From positions 2,418,001 to 2,482,000 of the forward strand of contig JBBCGI010000001.1 in NCBI GenBank assembly GCA_037200975.1: a stretch of DNA of 64,000 nucleotides. Reading direction: 5' to 3'. Each line of letters starts with the position of its first letter. The stretch's first letter is position 1. This stretch comes from Pseudomonadota bacterium (GTDB taxonomy: Bacteria > Pseudomonadota > Gammaproteobacteria > Steroidobacterales > Steroidobacteraceae). Position numbers and translations under genes: made by a program. The notes under the pieces were generated by a model. The model was given only the letters and a program-made list of their open reading frames with translations, was not told where the DNA came from and ran no database searches. Below are positions 1-8,213 of this stretch, in pieces.

Positions 1-427
1 CCTGTGGTTCGGCGTGGGCAACGCCTCGCCTATCTACCTCATCTTCATCGCCTCGGTGTTTCCGATGATCGTGCAGACCACCGCCGGCGTGCACACCATC
101 GAGAAACGTTACCTGCGCGCGGCCGAGAACTTCGGCGTGTCGCGCAAGAAGCTTTTCCTGCAGGTGGTGATCCCGGCGACGCTGCCGGACATCATCGTCG
201 GCATGCGTATCGGCCTCGGCGTCGCCTGGCTGGTGGTGGTGGCCGCCGAAATGATCGCGCTGCGCTCGGGCCTGGGCTACCTGATCATTGACTCGCGCAA
301 CGCCGGCAACCGCTACGACCTGGTGATCGCCGGCATGATCATCATCGGCCTGATCGGGCTCATGCTCGACGGCATCATGAGGCTGCTCGAAAGCATGAAG
401 ATCGTGCGGTGGCGTTATGCCCACTAA
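1..427 (+). CDS. ABC transporter permease, NitT/TauT family (5' end cut off)
   Basis: This is the C-terminal part of an inner-membrane permease of the nitrate/sulfonate/taurine type (BPD_transp_1 fold). The open frame is already running at the window edge, so the start lies outside. The visible 141 residues hold hydrophobic segments and the EAA-loop region (RAAENFGVSRKKLFLQVVIPATLP), which docks on the ATPase. The segment after it, ending in RLLESMKIVRWRYAH, is typical of SsuC/TauC/NrtB proteins. Its last 11 bases overlap the next gene, an ATPase of the same family, so the two are translationally coupled. The substrate cannot be told because the binding protein is not in the window. Confidence 0.9.
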   Translation, partial: LWFGVGNASPIYLIFIASVFPMIVQTTAGVHTIEKRYLRAAENFGVSRKKLFLQVVIPATLPDIIVGMRIGLGVAWLVVVAAEMIALRSGLGYLIIDSRNAGNRYDLVIAGMIIIGLIGLMLDGIMRLLESMKIVRWRYAH

Positions 428-1172
428 CAACAAGATCCGGATCCAGAACGTCCACAAGGGCTTCGATGCCGACAAGGGCCGGCTCGAGGTCATCGACGAT
501 CTCAACATCGACGTGCGCGACGGCGAGTTCGTCGCCATCGTGGGCCCGTCGGGCTGCGGCAAGACGACGTTGATGAACATCATGGCGGGCTTCCTCGCGC
601 CGGATTCGGGTGCGGTGCTGGTCGACGGCAAGCCGCGTCTGAAGCCGAACCCGAAGGGTGTGCTGATCACCCAACAGGGTTCGGTGTTCCCGTGGCTCAC
701 CGTGAAACAGAATCTGCTGTTCGGCCTGCCCGAGGAAATGCCGAACCGCGACGCGCTGGCCGATGAATACGCCGCGCTCGTGGGCCTCAAGGGTTTCGAG
801 AACAACTATCCGCATGAACTCTCCGGCGGCATGCTGAAGCGCGCGGAGATCGCGCGCGCGCTGGTGGTGAAGCCCGAGATCCTCTACATGGACGAGCCGT
901 TCTCGGCGCTCGACGCGTTGATGAGCCTGCGCATGCAGAACGAACTATTGCGCATCCTCGCGAAGGAAAAACACACCGTCATGCTGATCACGCACGACGT
1001 CGAGGAAGCGATTCACGTGGCCGATCGCATCCTGGTGCTGTCGCCGCGGCCGGCGCGCATTCAGGCCTCGTTCGACGTGCCATTCGCGCATCCGCGCAAG
1101 CTGTCGAGCCCGCAGGCGCAGGCCCTGCGCGTCGCGATCCTCAAGGAGCTGGGCGTCGAAGAGACGGTCTGA
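417..1172 (+). CDS. ABC transporter ATP-binding protein, NitT/TauT family
   Basis: A 251-residue ATPase that powers the permease encoded just upstream. It has Walker A (GPSGCGKTT), a Q-loop (ITQQGSVFPWLT), the signature LSGGMLKRAEIARAL, Walker B (ILYMDEPFSALD) and the switch histidine (LITHDVEEA). The WLTV after the Q-loop and the DEPFSALDAL run are characteristic of SsuB/TauB/NrtD. The second signature position is LSGGM rather than the usual LSGGQ, a variant also seen in NitT-type ATPases. The start overlaps the permease by 11 bases. Likely substrates are sulfonates, nitrate-like anions or pyrimidine precursors; the sequence does not decide. Confidence 0.93.
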   Translation: MPTNNKIRIQNVHKGFDADKGRLEVIDDLNIDVRDGEFVAIVGPSGCGKTTLMNIMAGFLAPDSGAVLVDGKPRLKPNPKGVLITQQGSVFPWLTVKQNLLFGLPEEMPNRDALADEYAALVGLKGFENNYPHELSGGMLKRAEIARALVVKPEILYMDEPFSALDALMSLRMQNELLRILAKEKHTVMLITHDVEEAIHVADRILVLSPRPARIQASFDVPFAHPRKLSSPQAQALRVAILKELGVEETV

Positions 1173-1248
1173 CTATCCGGACGGCGTATTCGGCGGACCG
1201 GTGAGTCCTATCCAGTCGCCGTGCCTTGTTGTCCCGCCGCGCGCACGA

Positions 1249-2811
1249 TTACCACCACACCGCGTACAACGCGGCGAGCACACCCACCACGATCAGCGCC
1301 GCGACGTTGAAGAACGTGCCGGTCGAGAAATCGACGTTGTGGATGTCGACACGCATGGCCGCCTCGCTCTTCGGCGTCATCAGCGAGATCACCACCGCGA
1401 TCACGATGCCGGCGACGAAGCACCAGCCCACGCGGTTCATGAACGGATAGTCCGGCAGGTATTTGTAGAATACCCAGGACAACACGACCGTCGCGAGCAT
1501 CGACACCATCGCTGCGGTTGCCGTGGTGCGCGCCCAGAACAGGCCGAGCAGGAAGATCACGCAGATGCCCGGCGTGACGAAACCCGTGAAGTTCTGGATG
1601 TACTGGAAGCCCTGTCCGAAATTGCTGAGGAACGGCTTCGTGATGAAGATCGCGATGACCACCGATACCACCGCGACGATGCGGCCCACGAACACCAGCG
1701 TCTTCTGGTCCGTATCGGGCCGCGCGGCGCGATACAGATCCATCGTGAAGATGGTCGCGATCGAATTGATCTTGGAGCCCGTCGACGCGACGATCGCCGC
1801 CACCAGCGCGGCGAACACGATGCCCTTGATGCCGGTAGGCAGCATGGCCATGAGGCTCGGATACGCCTGGTCGGTGCGCTCGAGTCCGGGCACCAGCACC
1901 AGCGCGGCGATCCCGGGGATGACGATGATTGCCGGCATGATCAACTTGAGAAACGCCGCGAGCACGATGCCCTTCTGCGCCTCGTTCACGCTCTTGGCCG
2001 CGAGACCGCGCTGGATGATGTATTGATTGAAGCCCCAGTAGCTCACGTTCATCATCCACATGCCGCCTAACAACACGGCGAGACCCGGCAGGTCCTTGTA
2101 GTGCGGGTTGTCGGGCGACAGGATCATGTCGAACTTGTCCGGGTACTTCGTGGTGAGCGTCTGGAAACCCGCGATGACGCCTGCGCCATCGCCGACCTTG
2201 TCGAGCGAGATATACGTGATGATGATGCCGCCGAGCACCAGCAGCGACACCTGCACGATGTCGGTCAGCGCCACCGCCTTCAAGCCGCCGTACAGCGCGT
2301 AGACCAGCGCGAACAACGCGAGGCCGGTGATCGCAACCTGCAGGTCGACGCCCGCAATCGCATTCACCGCGAGCGAACCCAGCCACAGGATCGACGTGAG
2401 GTTCACGAACACGTACAGCGCGAGCCAGAACACCGCCATGACGTTGCGCACCGCCGGGCTGTAACGTTTCTCGAGGAATTCCGGCATCGTGTAGATGCCG
2501 TTCTTGAGGAACACCGGCAGGATCCATTTGCCGACGATGATCAGCGTGAGCGCCGCCATCCATTCGTAGGAGGCGATCGCCATACCCATCACGTAGCCGG
2601 AGCCGGACATGCCGACGATCTGTTCGGCCGAGATGTTCGCCGCGATCAGCGATGTGCCGATCGCCCACCAGGGCAACGCGCGCGAAGCGAGGAAGTAATC
2701 CTGCGCGCTCTTCTGGTGTTGCCCCTTCTCGCGCGATACCCATTGCGCGAGCACGAAGATGAAAACCGCGTAGATCGCGACGATCGCGATATCGAGAGTG
2801 GATAGAGACAT
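1249..2811 (-). CDS. Sodium:solute symporter (vSGLT-like sugar transporter)
   Basis: A 520-residue polytopic inner-membrane protein of the SSS family, close in style to the Vibrio sodium/galactose symporter. It shows about 13-14 hydrophobic segments and the conserved early stretch ANISAEQIVGMSGSGY. It also has KNGIYTMPEFLEKRY and YWGFNQYIIQR, hallmarks of the SGLT branch. It lies 34 bases downstream of the dgoA stop on the same strand, so it is probably the last gene of a dgoK-dgoA-symporter operon. The context suggests galactose or a galactose-derived sugar as cargo; this is inference. Confidence 0.9.
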   Translation of the reverse strand: MSLSTLDIAIVAIYAVFIFVLAQWVSREKGQHQKSAQDYFLASRALPWWAIGTSLIAANISAEQIVGMSGSGYVMGMAIASYEWMAALTLIIVGKWILPVFLKNGIYTMPEFLEKRYSPAVRNVMAVFWLALYVFVNLTSILWLGSLAVNAIAGVDLQVAITGLALFALVYALYGGLKAVALTDIVQVSLLVLGGIIITYISLDKVGDGAGVIAGFQTLTTKYPDKFDMILSPDNPHYKDLPGLAVLLGGMWMMNVSYWGFNQYIIQRGLAAKSVNEAQKGIVLAAFLKLIMPAIIVIPGIAALVLVPGLERTDQAYPSLMAMLPTGIKGIVFAALVAAIVASTGSKINSIATIFTMDLYRAARPDTDQKTLVFVGRIVAVVSVVIAIFITKPFLSNFGQGFQYIQNFTGFVTPGICVIFLLGLFWARTTATAAMVSMLATVVLSWVFYKYLPDYPFMNRVGWCFVAGIVIAVVISLMTPKSEAAMRVDIHNVDFSTGTFFNVAALIVVGVLAALYAVWW

Positions 2812-2845
2812 GTTGATCCCCCCGGGGAAAAATCGCCGCTGAACG

Positions 2846-3466
2846 TCAGAGCGGTTGCTTCGCGAGGGCCTGGACGACCCGCGCGGCTCGCGCCGTTATT
2901 TCTTCGAGTGTGAACTGAGGTTTGAACAATTCCGAGCCGAAACCGAACCCGCCGGCGCCCGCGTCGAGCCAGGGCCCGACATCTGCCGCGCCGATGCCGC
3001 CTACCGGATAGATCTTCGTGCCGGCGGGTAGCACTTCGCGCAGCGCACGCAGATGTTTTGGCCCGTACGTGGCGGCCGGAAACAGTTTGAGGATCTGCGC
3101 ACCCGCCTCCGCCGCGGCAAACGCTTCGCTCGCGGTGGCGAAACCCGGCATCACCTGCATGCCGCGCGCCAGCGCGGCACGGATGACCAGCGGATTCGTG
3201 TTTGGCGAAACTACCAGCCGGCCGCCGGCCGTGTAGGTACGTTCGACCTGCTCGACGCTGAGCACGGTGCCGGCGCCCACCAGGCAGTCGCCGCCGGATT
3301 CCGCGGCGAGCAGCTCGATGCTCTTGTATGGATCCGGAGAATTGAGCGGGACCTCGAGGATACGGATGCCGGCACCTCGCAACGCGCTGCCGACGGACGA
3401 GGCGCGATCCGGCGTGAGGCCGCGCAGGATCGCGACGATCGGAGTGGCCGTGTCAGCGTGTGGCAC
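2846..3466 (-). CDS. dgoA: 2-dehydro-3-deoxy-6-phosphogalactonate aldolase
   Basis: KDPG/KHG-type class I aldolase, about 206 residues, that splits 2-keto-3-deoxy-6-phosphogalactonate into pyruvate and glyceraldehyde-3-phosphate. Family marks are PIVAILRGL at the N-terminus, EVPLNSPDP, VGAGTVL, SPNTNP, MPGFATASEAF and the Schiff-base lysine in ILKLFPA. The N-at-SPNTNP and EVPLNSP forms resemble DgoA more than Eda. The frame stays open upstream, but GTG at 3466 has AGGAG six bases before it and fits the family start, so I chose it. It overlaps the end of dgoK by 14 bases, indicating coupled translation. Confidence 0.9.
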   Translation of the reverse strand: MPHADTATPIVAILRGLTPDRASSVGSALRGAGIRILEVPLNSPDPYKSIELLAAESGGDCLVGAGTVLSVEQVERTYTAGGRLVVSPNTNPLVIRAALARGMQVMPGFATASEAFAAAEAGAQILKLFPAATYGPKHLRALREVLPAGTKIYPVGGIGAADVGPWLDAGAGGFGFGSELFKPQFTLEEITARAARVVQALAKQPL

Positions 3467-4400
3467 GTTGCGCTCCTGCCGGCTGCGACAGACGGAATAT
3501 TTCACCGAGGCCCGCGATCGAGGCCGAGCCGCCATCGATGACGCCGCGAGTCAGCCCGAAGGCGCGCAAAGCAGTCGAGTACGCACGGATGAGTCCCGGC
3601 GCGGCGATCAGATAGACCGGATTGCCCGTCATTTCGTCCGCGAAAATGCGCGCCGCGCCGGCGACGTCACTGCCGATCAGCAGTCCCGACATGTAACTGG
3701 CCGCATCTTCCGCCGGCAATTCCGACAGCAGCCGGCGGCTGCGAACTTCGAACAGCCGGTGCAGCAGTTCAGTGCCGGGTTGCGTGCGTACGCGTTGCAA
3801 CGCGGCGTCGAAGGCCTGGTCGTTCATCGGGCGCTCATCGGCGCCGTCGCGCACCAGCACGCTGTGTTTGCTGAGCAGATCGAAGATCTCGCCGGTCGGC
3901 GCCGTGAGAAACTCGACGATGGCGCCGTCCCGCACCACCACCCACTTGGTGTGAGTGCCCGGCAGACAGAAGACGTGCTGGCCCGTACGCAGGCGCGGGT
4001 CGAGCACCAGGGCGCCGAGAATCTGGGTTTCTTCACCGCGCATGACGTCCGGCGCCGCAAGCCGGTTGCGGCAGCTCACTCCCGGCACGATGCGCACGCG
4101 TCCGGCGCGCAGGCTCACGCAGGCGGCGGCCAGGCCCTGCGGATCGGCTGGCGCAGGTAGATAGGGCGCCGGCACCCAGCCGATGCTCGATCCGATCATG
4201 CCGCACAACACGATCGGGAGCGGACCTGTGGAGCTTTCCCAGGCGGCGATCTCGCCGTCGAGCACGATCTCGTGTTCGCCGCGCGCCGCCGCCGCGCCGC
4301 GCGCCACGCGCGTCTCGAGCACTTTGTTGGCGGCATCACACAGATACAGGCGCAACTGGCTGGTGCCCCAGTCACCCGCGATGAAGGCACCGTGCGCCAT
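3453..4400 (-). CDS. dgoK: 2-dehydro-3-deoxygalactonokinase
   Basis: A 315-residue sugar-acid kinase that phosphorylates 2-keto-3-deoxygalactonate using ATP, the step before DgoA. The N-terminus carries the phosphate-binding GDWGTSQLRLYL stretch. The family blocks CGMIGSSIGW, VPGVSC, MRGEETQI and CLPGTHTKWV follow, then a C-terminal YLIAAPGL region. Length matches DgoK (about 290-330). It is the first gene of the leftward operon and diverges from the sugar dehydrogenase at 4616. The pairing with DgoA supports a De Ley-Doudoroff pathway. No lactonase or galactonate dehydratase is in the window. Confidence 0.92.
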   Translation of the reverse strand: MAHGAFIAGDWGTSQLRLYLCDAANKVLETRVARGAAAARGEHEIVLDGEIAAWESSTGPLPIVLCGMIGSSIGWVPAPYLPAPADPQGLAAACVSLRAGRVRIVPGVSCRNRLAAPDVMRGEETQILGALVLDPRLRTGQHVFCLPGTHTKWVVVRDGAIVEFLTAPTGEIFDLLSKHSVLVRDGADERPMNDQAFDAALQRVRTQPGTELLHRLFEVRSRRLLSELPAEDAASYMSGLLIGSDVAGAARIFADEMTGNPVYLIAAPGLIRAYSTALRAFGLTRGVIDGGSASIAGLGEIFRLSQPAGAQRATR

Positions 4401-4615
4401 CAGTTGCTGCCCGCAGGCGACGGAAGAATCCTGCCCATTTCCGAAAGATCCCCTCGTGCGGCATCGCGCGCCGCCCCGGCATGTTGCCTACTTGGGGCGC
4501 ATGCGCCTAGTCCCGGCTGCGTGTCCTGCTCCGCATATTCGCGTACGCTTCTGATGTGCGGCGGCAGCGGGTAGATTCTCCGCGACTACGACGGCAATTT
4601 CTGAGGGGATGGGAT

Positions 4616-5545
4616 ATGCGGCGCCTGCGCGTGGGTCTGCTCGGCATCGGAAAAATCGCGCGGGATCAGCACATCCCGGTTCTGCAGTCGAGTGAGCGCT
4701 TCGAATTGGTCGCCTGCGCCAGCCGCAATGCGCACGTCGAGGGCGTCGCGAGCTTCACCGATCTTCCCGCGATGCTGTCTGCGCGCCCGGATATCGACTG
4801 CATCAGCATCTGCACGCCGCCCCAGGCGCATTTCTCCGCCGCGGCGCTCGCGCTCGAGGCCGGCAAACACGTGTTGCTCGAGAAACCGCCGGCCACGACG
4901 ACGCGCGAGATCGCATTGCTCGCCGCACAGGCCGCGCGACTCGGGCCCACTTTGTTTCAGAGCTGGCACTCGCGATTCGCAGCCGGTGTAGCCCCGGCGC
5001 GCGACTGGCTGCGCAAACGCACGCTCAAACGCGGCCGCATCGTGTGGAAGGAAGACGTGCGTATCTGGCATCCAGGCCAGCAATGGATCTGGGAAGCCGG
5101 TGGCTACGGAGTGTTCGATCCCGGCATCAACGCGTTGTCGATGTTGACCGGGATCCTGTCGGCCGAAGTGCTGGTGACCTCCGCGCGCCTCAAGTTTCCA
5201 GCCAACAAACAGGCGCCGATCGCCGCCGATCTGCGAATGCGCACCGAAGATGGCGTCTCCATCGAAGCCGAGTTCGACTTTCGCTACACCGGCGTCCAGA
5301 CCTGGGACATCGAGCTCGATACCGATCAGGGCGCGCTCAAGCTGGCCATGGGCGGCAGCAAGTTCTCCATCGACGGAGCGCCACAGGAGCCGGGTGATCT
5401 GCGCGGCGAATACGCGCGCCTGTACGATCATTTCTTCGAGTTGTGCGAGGCGCGAAAATCCGAAGTGGATTGGCGGCCAATGCAGCTGGTCGCCGATGCC
5501 TTCCTGATCGGCGAGTGCGAGATTGTCGAACCATTCATCGACTGA
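4616..5545 (+). CDS. Gfo/Idh/MocA family oxidoreductase, probable D-galactose 1-dehydrogenase
   Basis: A 309-residue NAD(P)-dependent sugar dehydrogenase. The Rossmann start is VGLLGIGKIARDQHIP, followed by CASRN, ISICTPPQAHF and the catalytic-lysine motif GKHVLLEKPPATT. The C-terminal substrate domain contains WKEDVRIWHPGQQWIWEAGGYGVFDPGINAL, a block I associate with D-galactose 1-dehydrogenase/xylose dehydrogenase-like members. ATG at 4616 follows a GAGGGG ribosome site; the frame is open 60 bases further up, but without a ribosome site. It is divergent from dgoK and upstream of an SDR. The role as first enzyme of galactose oxidation is inferred from context; arabinose or fucose are alternatives. 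Confidence 0.82.
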   Translation: MRRLRVGLLGIGKIARDQHIPVLQSSERFELVACASRNAHVEGVASFTDLPAMLSARPDIDCISICTPPQAHFSAAALALEAGKHVLLEKPPATTTREIALLAAQAARLGPTLFQSWHSRFAAGVAPARDWLRKRTLKRGRIVWKEDVRIWHPGQQWIWEAGGYGVFDPGINALSMLTGILSAEVLVTSARLKFPANKQAPIAADLRMRTEDGVSIEAEFDFRYTGVQTWDIELDTDQGALKLAMGGSKFSIDGAPQEPGDLRGEYARLYDHFFELCEARKSEVDWRPMQLVADAFLIGECEIVEPFID

Positions 5546-5566
5546 CGACCATTCGAGGGGACGAAA

Positions 5567-6331
5567 TTGAAGATCGAAGACCTGGCGGGAAAACGCGTGT
5601 TGATCACGGGAGCGAGCACCGGCATCGGCGCGGCCGCCGCGGTTGCGTTCGCGGCGCAAGGATGTGCGGTAGCCATCCACTATCGAGAACACGAAGCCGA
5701 GGCACGCGCGGTCGCCGCGCAAGTCGAGGCGCGCGGCGCGAAAGCCGTCGTGTTGCGCGCGGACCTGGCCGCACGCGGCGCGCCGCAGCGGCTGGTGAAT
5801 GAAGCGGCGCAGGCGTTGGGCGGCCTCGACATCCTCATCAACAACGCCGGCTCGCTCATTACGCGCCGGCCGTTCGCGGACATCGACGACGCATTGATCG
5901 ACTCGGTATTCGACCTGAACGTGCGCGCGGTGATTCACGCCGTGCGCGCGGCGATCCCGCTGCTGGAAAAGAGCACGGCGCCGTCCGTGATCAACGTGGG
6001 CTCGATCGCGGGACTCGACGGCGGTGGCCCGGGTTCGGCGGTCTACGCCTCGAGCAAAGCCTTCATCCACAACCTGACGCGCCATCTGGCGCGCGATCTC
6101 GGCGCGCGCGGCATCCGCGTGAACACGGTGTCGCCCGGCGTCATCGCCACGCCATTTCACGATGCGACGCCGCCGGAACGGATGGAAGTCATGCGCAAGG
6201 CGGTGACGCTCGGGCGTGTCGGTACGCCGCAGGACTGCGTGGGAGCTTTCCTGTTCTTCGCCTCGGCTTCGCTCAGTGGCTACATCACGGGCCAGAACAT
6301 GCACGTCAACGGCGGCATGGCGATGCCATGA
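5567..6331 (+). CDS. SDR family oxidoreductase
   Basis: A classical short-chain dehydrogenase of 254 residues. It has the cofactor motif TGASTGIG, the NNAG motif, catalytic Ser in NVGSIAGLDGG, and YASSK with the Tyr-x-x-x-Lys pair. The adenine-ribose region VAIHYREH lacks an acidic residue at the usual NAD-selecting place, so NADP(H) is plausible. The C-terminal SGYITGQNMHVNGGMAM is typical. Translation seems to begin at TTG (5567), six bases after GAGGGG; no ATG lies close. It is 21 bases behind the galactose-dehydrogenase-like gene, so probably co-transcribed for sugar oxidation. The exact substrate is unknown. Confidence 0.88.
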   Translation: MKIEDLAGKRVLITGASTGIGAAAAVAFAAQGCAVAIHYREHEAEARAVAAQVEARGAKAVVLRADLAARGAPQRLVNEAAQALGGLDILINNAGSLITRRPFADIDDALIDSVFDLNVRAVIHAVRAAIPLLEKSTAPSVINVGSIAGLDGGGPGSAVYASSKAFIHNLTRHLARDLGARGIRVNTVSPGVIATPFHDATPPERMEVMRKAVTLGRVGTPQDCVGAFLFFASASLSGYITGQNMHVNGGMAMP

Positions 6332-6468
6332 TTCGGCTAACTACTTGAGACGCCGACGCACGGACCGGATCCGTACGCTCGGCGCAGTTGCCGCAACGGG
6401 GTTACCGCGCTCGATCCGTACGCGGCACGCAGCTTTGTAACTTTCGCCCCGGCGCCGCCGCCCGGGAT

Positions 6469-6486
6469 ATGTGATGCAGGTCACAT
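6469..6486 (+). promoter_or_regulatory. CRP/Clp-type binding site (perfect palindrome)
   Basis: ATGTGATGCAGGTCACAT contains exact TGTGA-N6-TCACA half-sites, and the outer A/T pair is also symmetric. It lies 110 bases upstream of the PEP-CTERM start codon, in a non-coding stretch. In Xanthomonas the CRP homologue Clp uses this consensus. Occupancy in this organism is inference. Confidence 0.75.
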
Positions 6487-6596
6487 GCCCGGCCTGCGCC
6501 GTGCTGTCCTACAACGCAGTCGTTCGCCCGCTGCGCTTATTGTCATACACGTTCCCCCTCGGTGGGCGGGCTCAATCAATCAGGCGAGGTACGACC

Positions 6597-7352
6597 ATGC
6601 AAAGGAATGCAATCGGGTTACTGGTGCTTTTGTCGGGCGCGATTGGCAACGCGGCCATCGCGATGCCTGTCTACCAGGACTCCGTGGGCCGTGAGTGGCT
6701 CGACCTCAACGACAGCAGGTACCGTTCCTGGGACGAGATCGCCGCGGTGTGCAGCGCCGCTTCTGGCGAATGTTCCGGAACACTCGCATCGACGGGCGCC
6801 TTCTCGGGCGATCTCGACGTCACGGGTTATCGATGGGCGTCGCGCAACGAAGTGCGCGATCTCTTTTATGAAGTGGCCGGCTTGCCGAGCGGTTCGCTCG
6901 ACGATTTTTCCGCCACATTCTCTGCCGCCGCCGGATATGGCGCGAACGTCTTCGGCACGTTCGAACCCACCATCCAGTTCGGTATCGGCCCGGGAATCAT
7001 GAACGTAATGAACGGTGTGACGCGCGATCTGTACGCCGGCATCGTTTTCAATGCGAGCACCGGCTTCGACTCCAGCACCAGCGCCGACACGTTCACGCTG
7101 ACCGGTCAACTGCCGGTGGACATGCGCGAAATTTCCATGGGTGTCTATCTATACAAGACGGCGGTGCCCGAGCCCGGCACGTTCGCGCTGTTTGCAGCCG
7201 GCTTGCTGGGGCTGGTGATCGTGGGCAAGCGGGGCCGCACACGCGTGGCGCGTCAGCCGGCCCGGAATGCGTACTCGAGCAGGATGCCGATGAAGATCGA
7301 GAGGCCTACGTACTGGTTGTTGAGGAACGCGGCGAAGCAGGCCTCGGGCTGA
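6597..7352 (+). CDS. PEP-CTERM sorting domain-containing exported protein
   Basis: A secreted protein of 251 residues. The N-terminus MQRNAIGLLVLLSGAIGNAAIA is a signal peptide. The body is a small domain that opens with VYQDSVGREWLDLNDS, of a kind often seen in PEP-CTERM proteins of unknown function. The sorting signal follows: VPEPGTF at about residue 190, a hydrophobic span, then GKRGRTRVAR. ATG at 6597 follows AGGCGAGG; the frame is open further up but lacks signal-peptide logic. Oddly, about 29 residues continue past the basic tail and overlap the 3' end of ubiA by 100 bases. No exosortase gene is in the window. A perfect CRP/Clp site lies upstream. Confidence 0.88.
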   Translation: MQRNAIGLLVLLSGAIGNAAIAMPVYQDSVGREWLDLNDSRYRSWDEIAAVCSAASGECSGTLASTGAFSGDLDVTGYRWASRNEVRDLFYEVAGLPSGSLDDFSATFSAAAGYGANVFGTFEPTIQFGIGPGIMNVMNGVTRDLYAGIVFNASTGFDSSTSADTFTLTGQLPVDMREISMGVYLYKTAVPEPGTFALFAAGLLGLVIVGKRGRTRVARQPARNAYSSRMPMKIERPTYWLLRNAAKQASG

Positions 7353-8188
7353 CGATTGCGGATCAACCATTGCTGCCAGGTGAAGAACACCGCGGCGCCG
7401 ACCAGTCCCGCGTTGTACCAGTAGCCGAACTCCATGTTCGTGCCGACCAGGTATAACGCGAACAACATCAGCGCCTGCAGCATGCCGATGATGAGCCGGT
7501 CCATGTCGCCGAACACGATGGCGCTCGATTTCACGCCGATCTTGAGATCGTCGTCACGGTCGACCATGGCGTACATCGTGTCGTAGACGGCCGCCCAGAT
7601 GATGCCGGCAAAAAAGATGATCCACGCGACGCGCGGGATGTTGCCGTTCTGCGCGTTGAAGGCCATCGGCACGCCCCAGCTGAAGGCCACGCCCAGGTAG
7701 AACTGCGGCAGCGGAAAGAAGCGTTTGAACAGTGGATAGGTGACCGCGAGAAACGCGCCGACCAGAGACATCCAGATGGTGAAGGGATCGAGCTGCACCA
7801 CCAGCGCGAGCGCGACGGCAATGAGCGCCAGGAACCACACCACGGCTTCGGCCGGCGAAATGCGGCGCGACGCCACCGGCCGGTCGCGCGTGCGTTTCAC
7901 GAACGGGTCGAAGTCGCGATCGAACAGGTCGTTGATCACGCAGCCGGCGGAGCGCATGGCGACGGTGCCGAGGACGAAGATCACGACAACCGTGGGACTC
8001 GGATGCGAACCGCCGGCGATCCATACCGCCCACAACACCGGCCACAGCAGCAACCAGATGCCGATCGGTCGGTGCAGGCGCGCGAGTTCGATGAGGTCAC
8101 GGATACGGCGCGAATAACGCAATGCCGCGAGGCGCGCGCCGGAAGGCGGCGGCGCGAGGTCGAAATCCGTCAGGAGCTGGTTAGCCAC
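7253..8188 (-). CDS. ubiA: 4-hydroxybenzoate octaprenyltransferase
   Basis: Integral inner-membrane prenyltransferase of ubiquinone synthesis that attaches the polyprenyl chain to 4-hydroxybenzoate. It is 311 residues with about eight hydrophobic segments. Both aspartate-rich motifs are intact: NDLFDRDFD (about residues 86-94), followed by KRTRDRPVAS, and YDTMYAMVDRDDD near residue 211. RLHRPIGIWLLLWPVLWA near the N-terminus is typical of UbiA. No ubiC is adjacent. The 3' end overlaps the tail of the convergent PEP-CTERM gene by 100 bases. Confidence 0.96.
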   Translation of the reverse strand: MANQLLTDFDLAPPPSGARLAALRYSRRIRDLIELARLHRPIGIWLLLWPVLWAVWIAGGSHPSPTVVVIFVLGTVAMRSAGCVINDLFDRDFDPFVKRTRDRPVASRRISPAEAVVWFLALIAVALALVVQLDPFTIWMSLVGAFLAVTYPLFKRFFPLPQFYLGVAFSWGVPMAFNAQNGNIPRVAWIIFFAGIIWAAVYDTMYAMVDRDDDLKIGVKSSAIVFGDMDRLIIGMLQALMLFALYLVGTNMEFGYWYNAGLVGAAVFFTWQQWLIRNRQPEACFAAFLNNQYVGLSIFIGILLEYAFRAG

Positions 8189-8213
8189 TGCCGTGAATCA
8201 TAACCGCGGAGGA

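Noticed and set aside
4496-4507. GGCGCATGCGCC palindrome between dgoK and the sugar dehydrogenase
   Set aside because: A 12-base GC-rich palindrome is expected by chance at this composition, and no regulator gene is adjacent.
4586-6304. Long minus-strand open frame (572 codons) opposite the sugar dehydrogenase and SDR genes
   Set aside because: It is Arg/Ala-rich shadow coding caused by high GC; the plus-strand proteins carry full family motifs.
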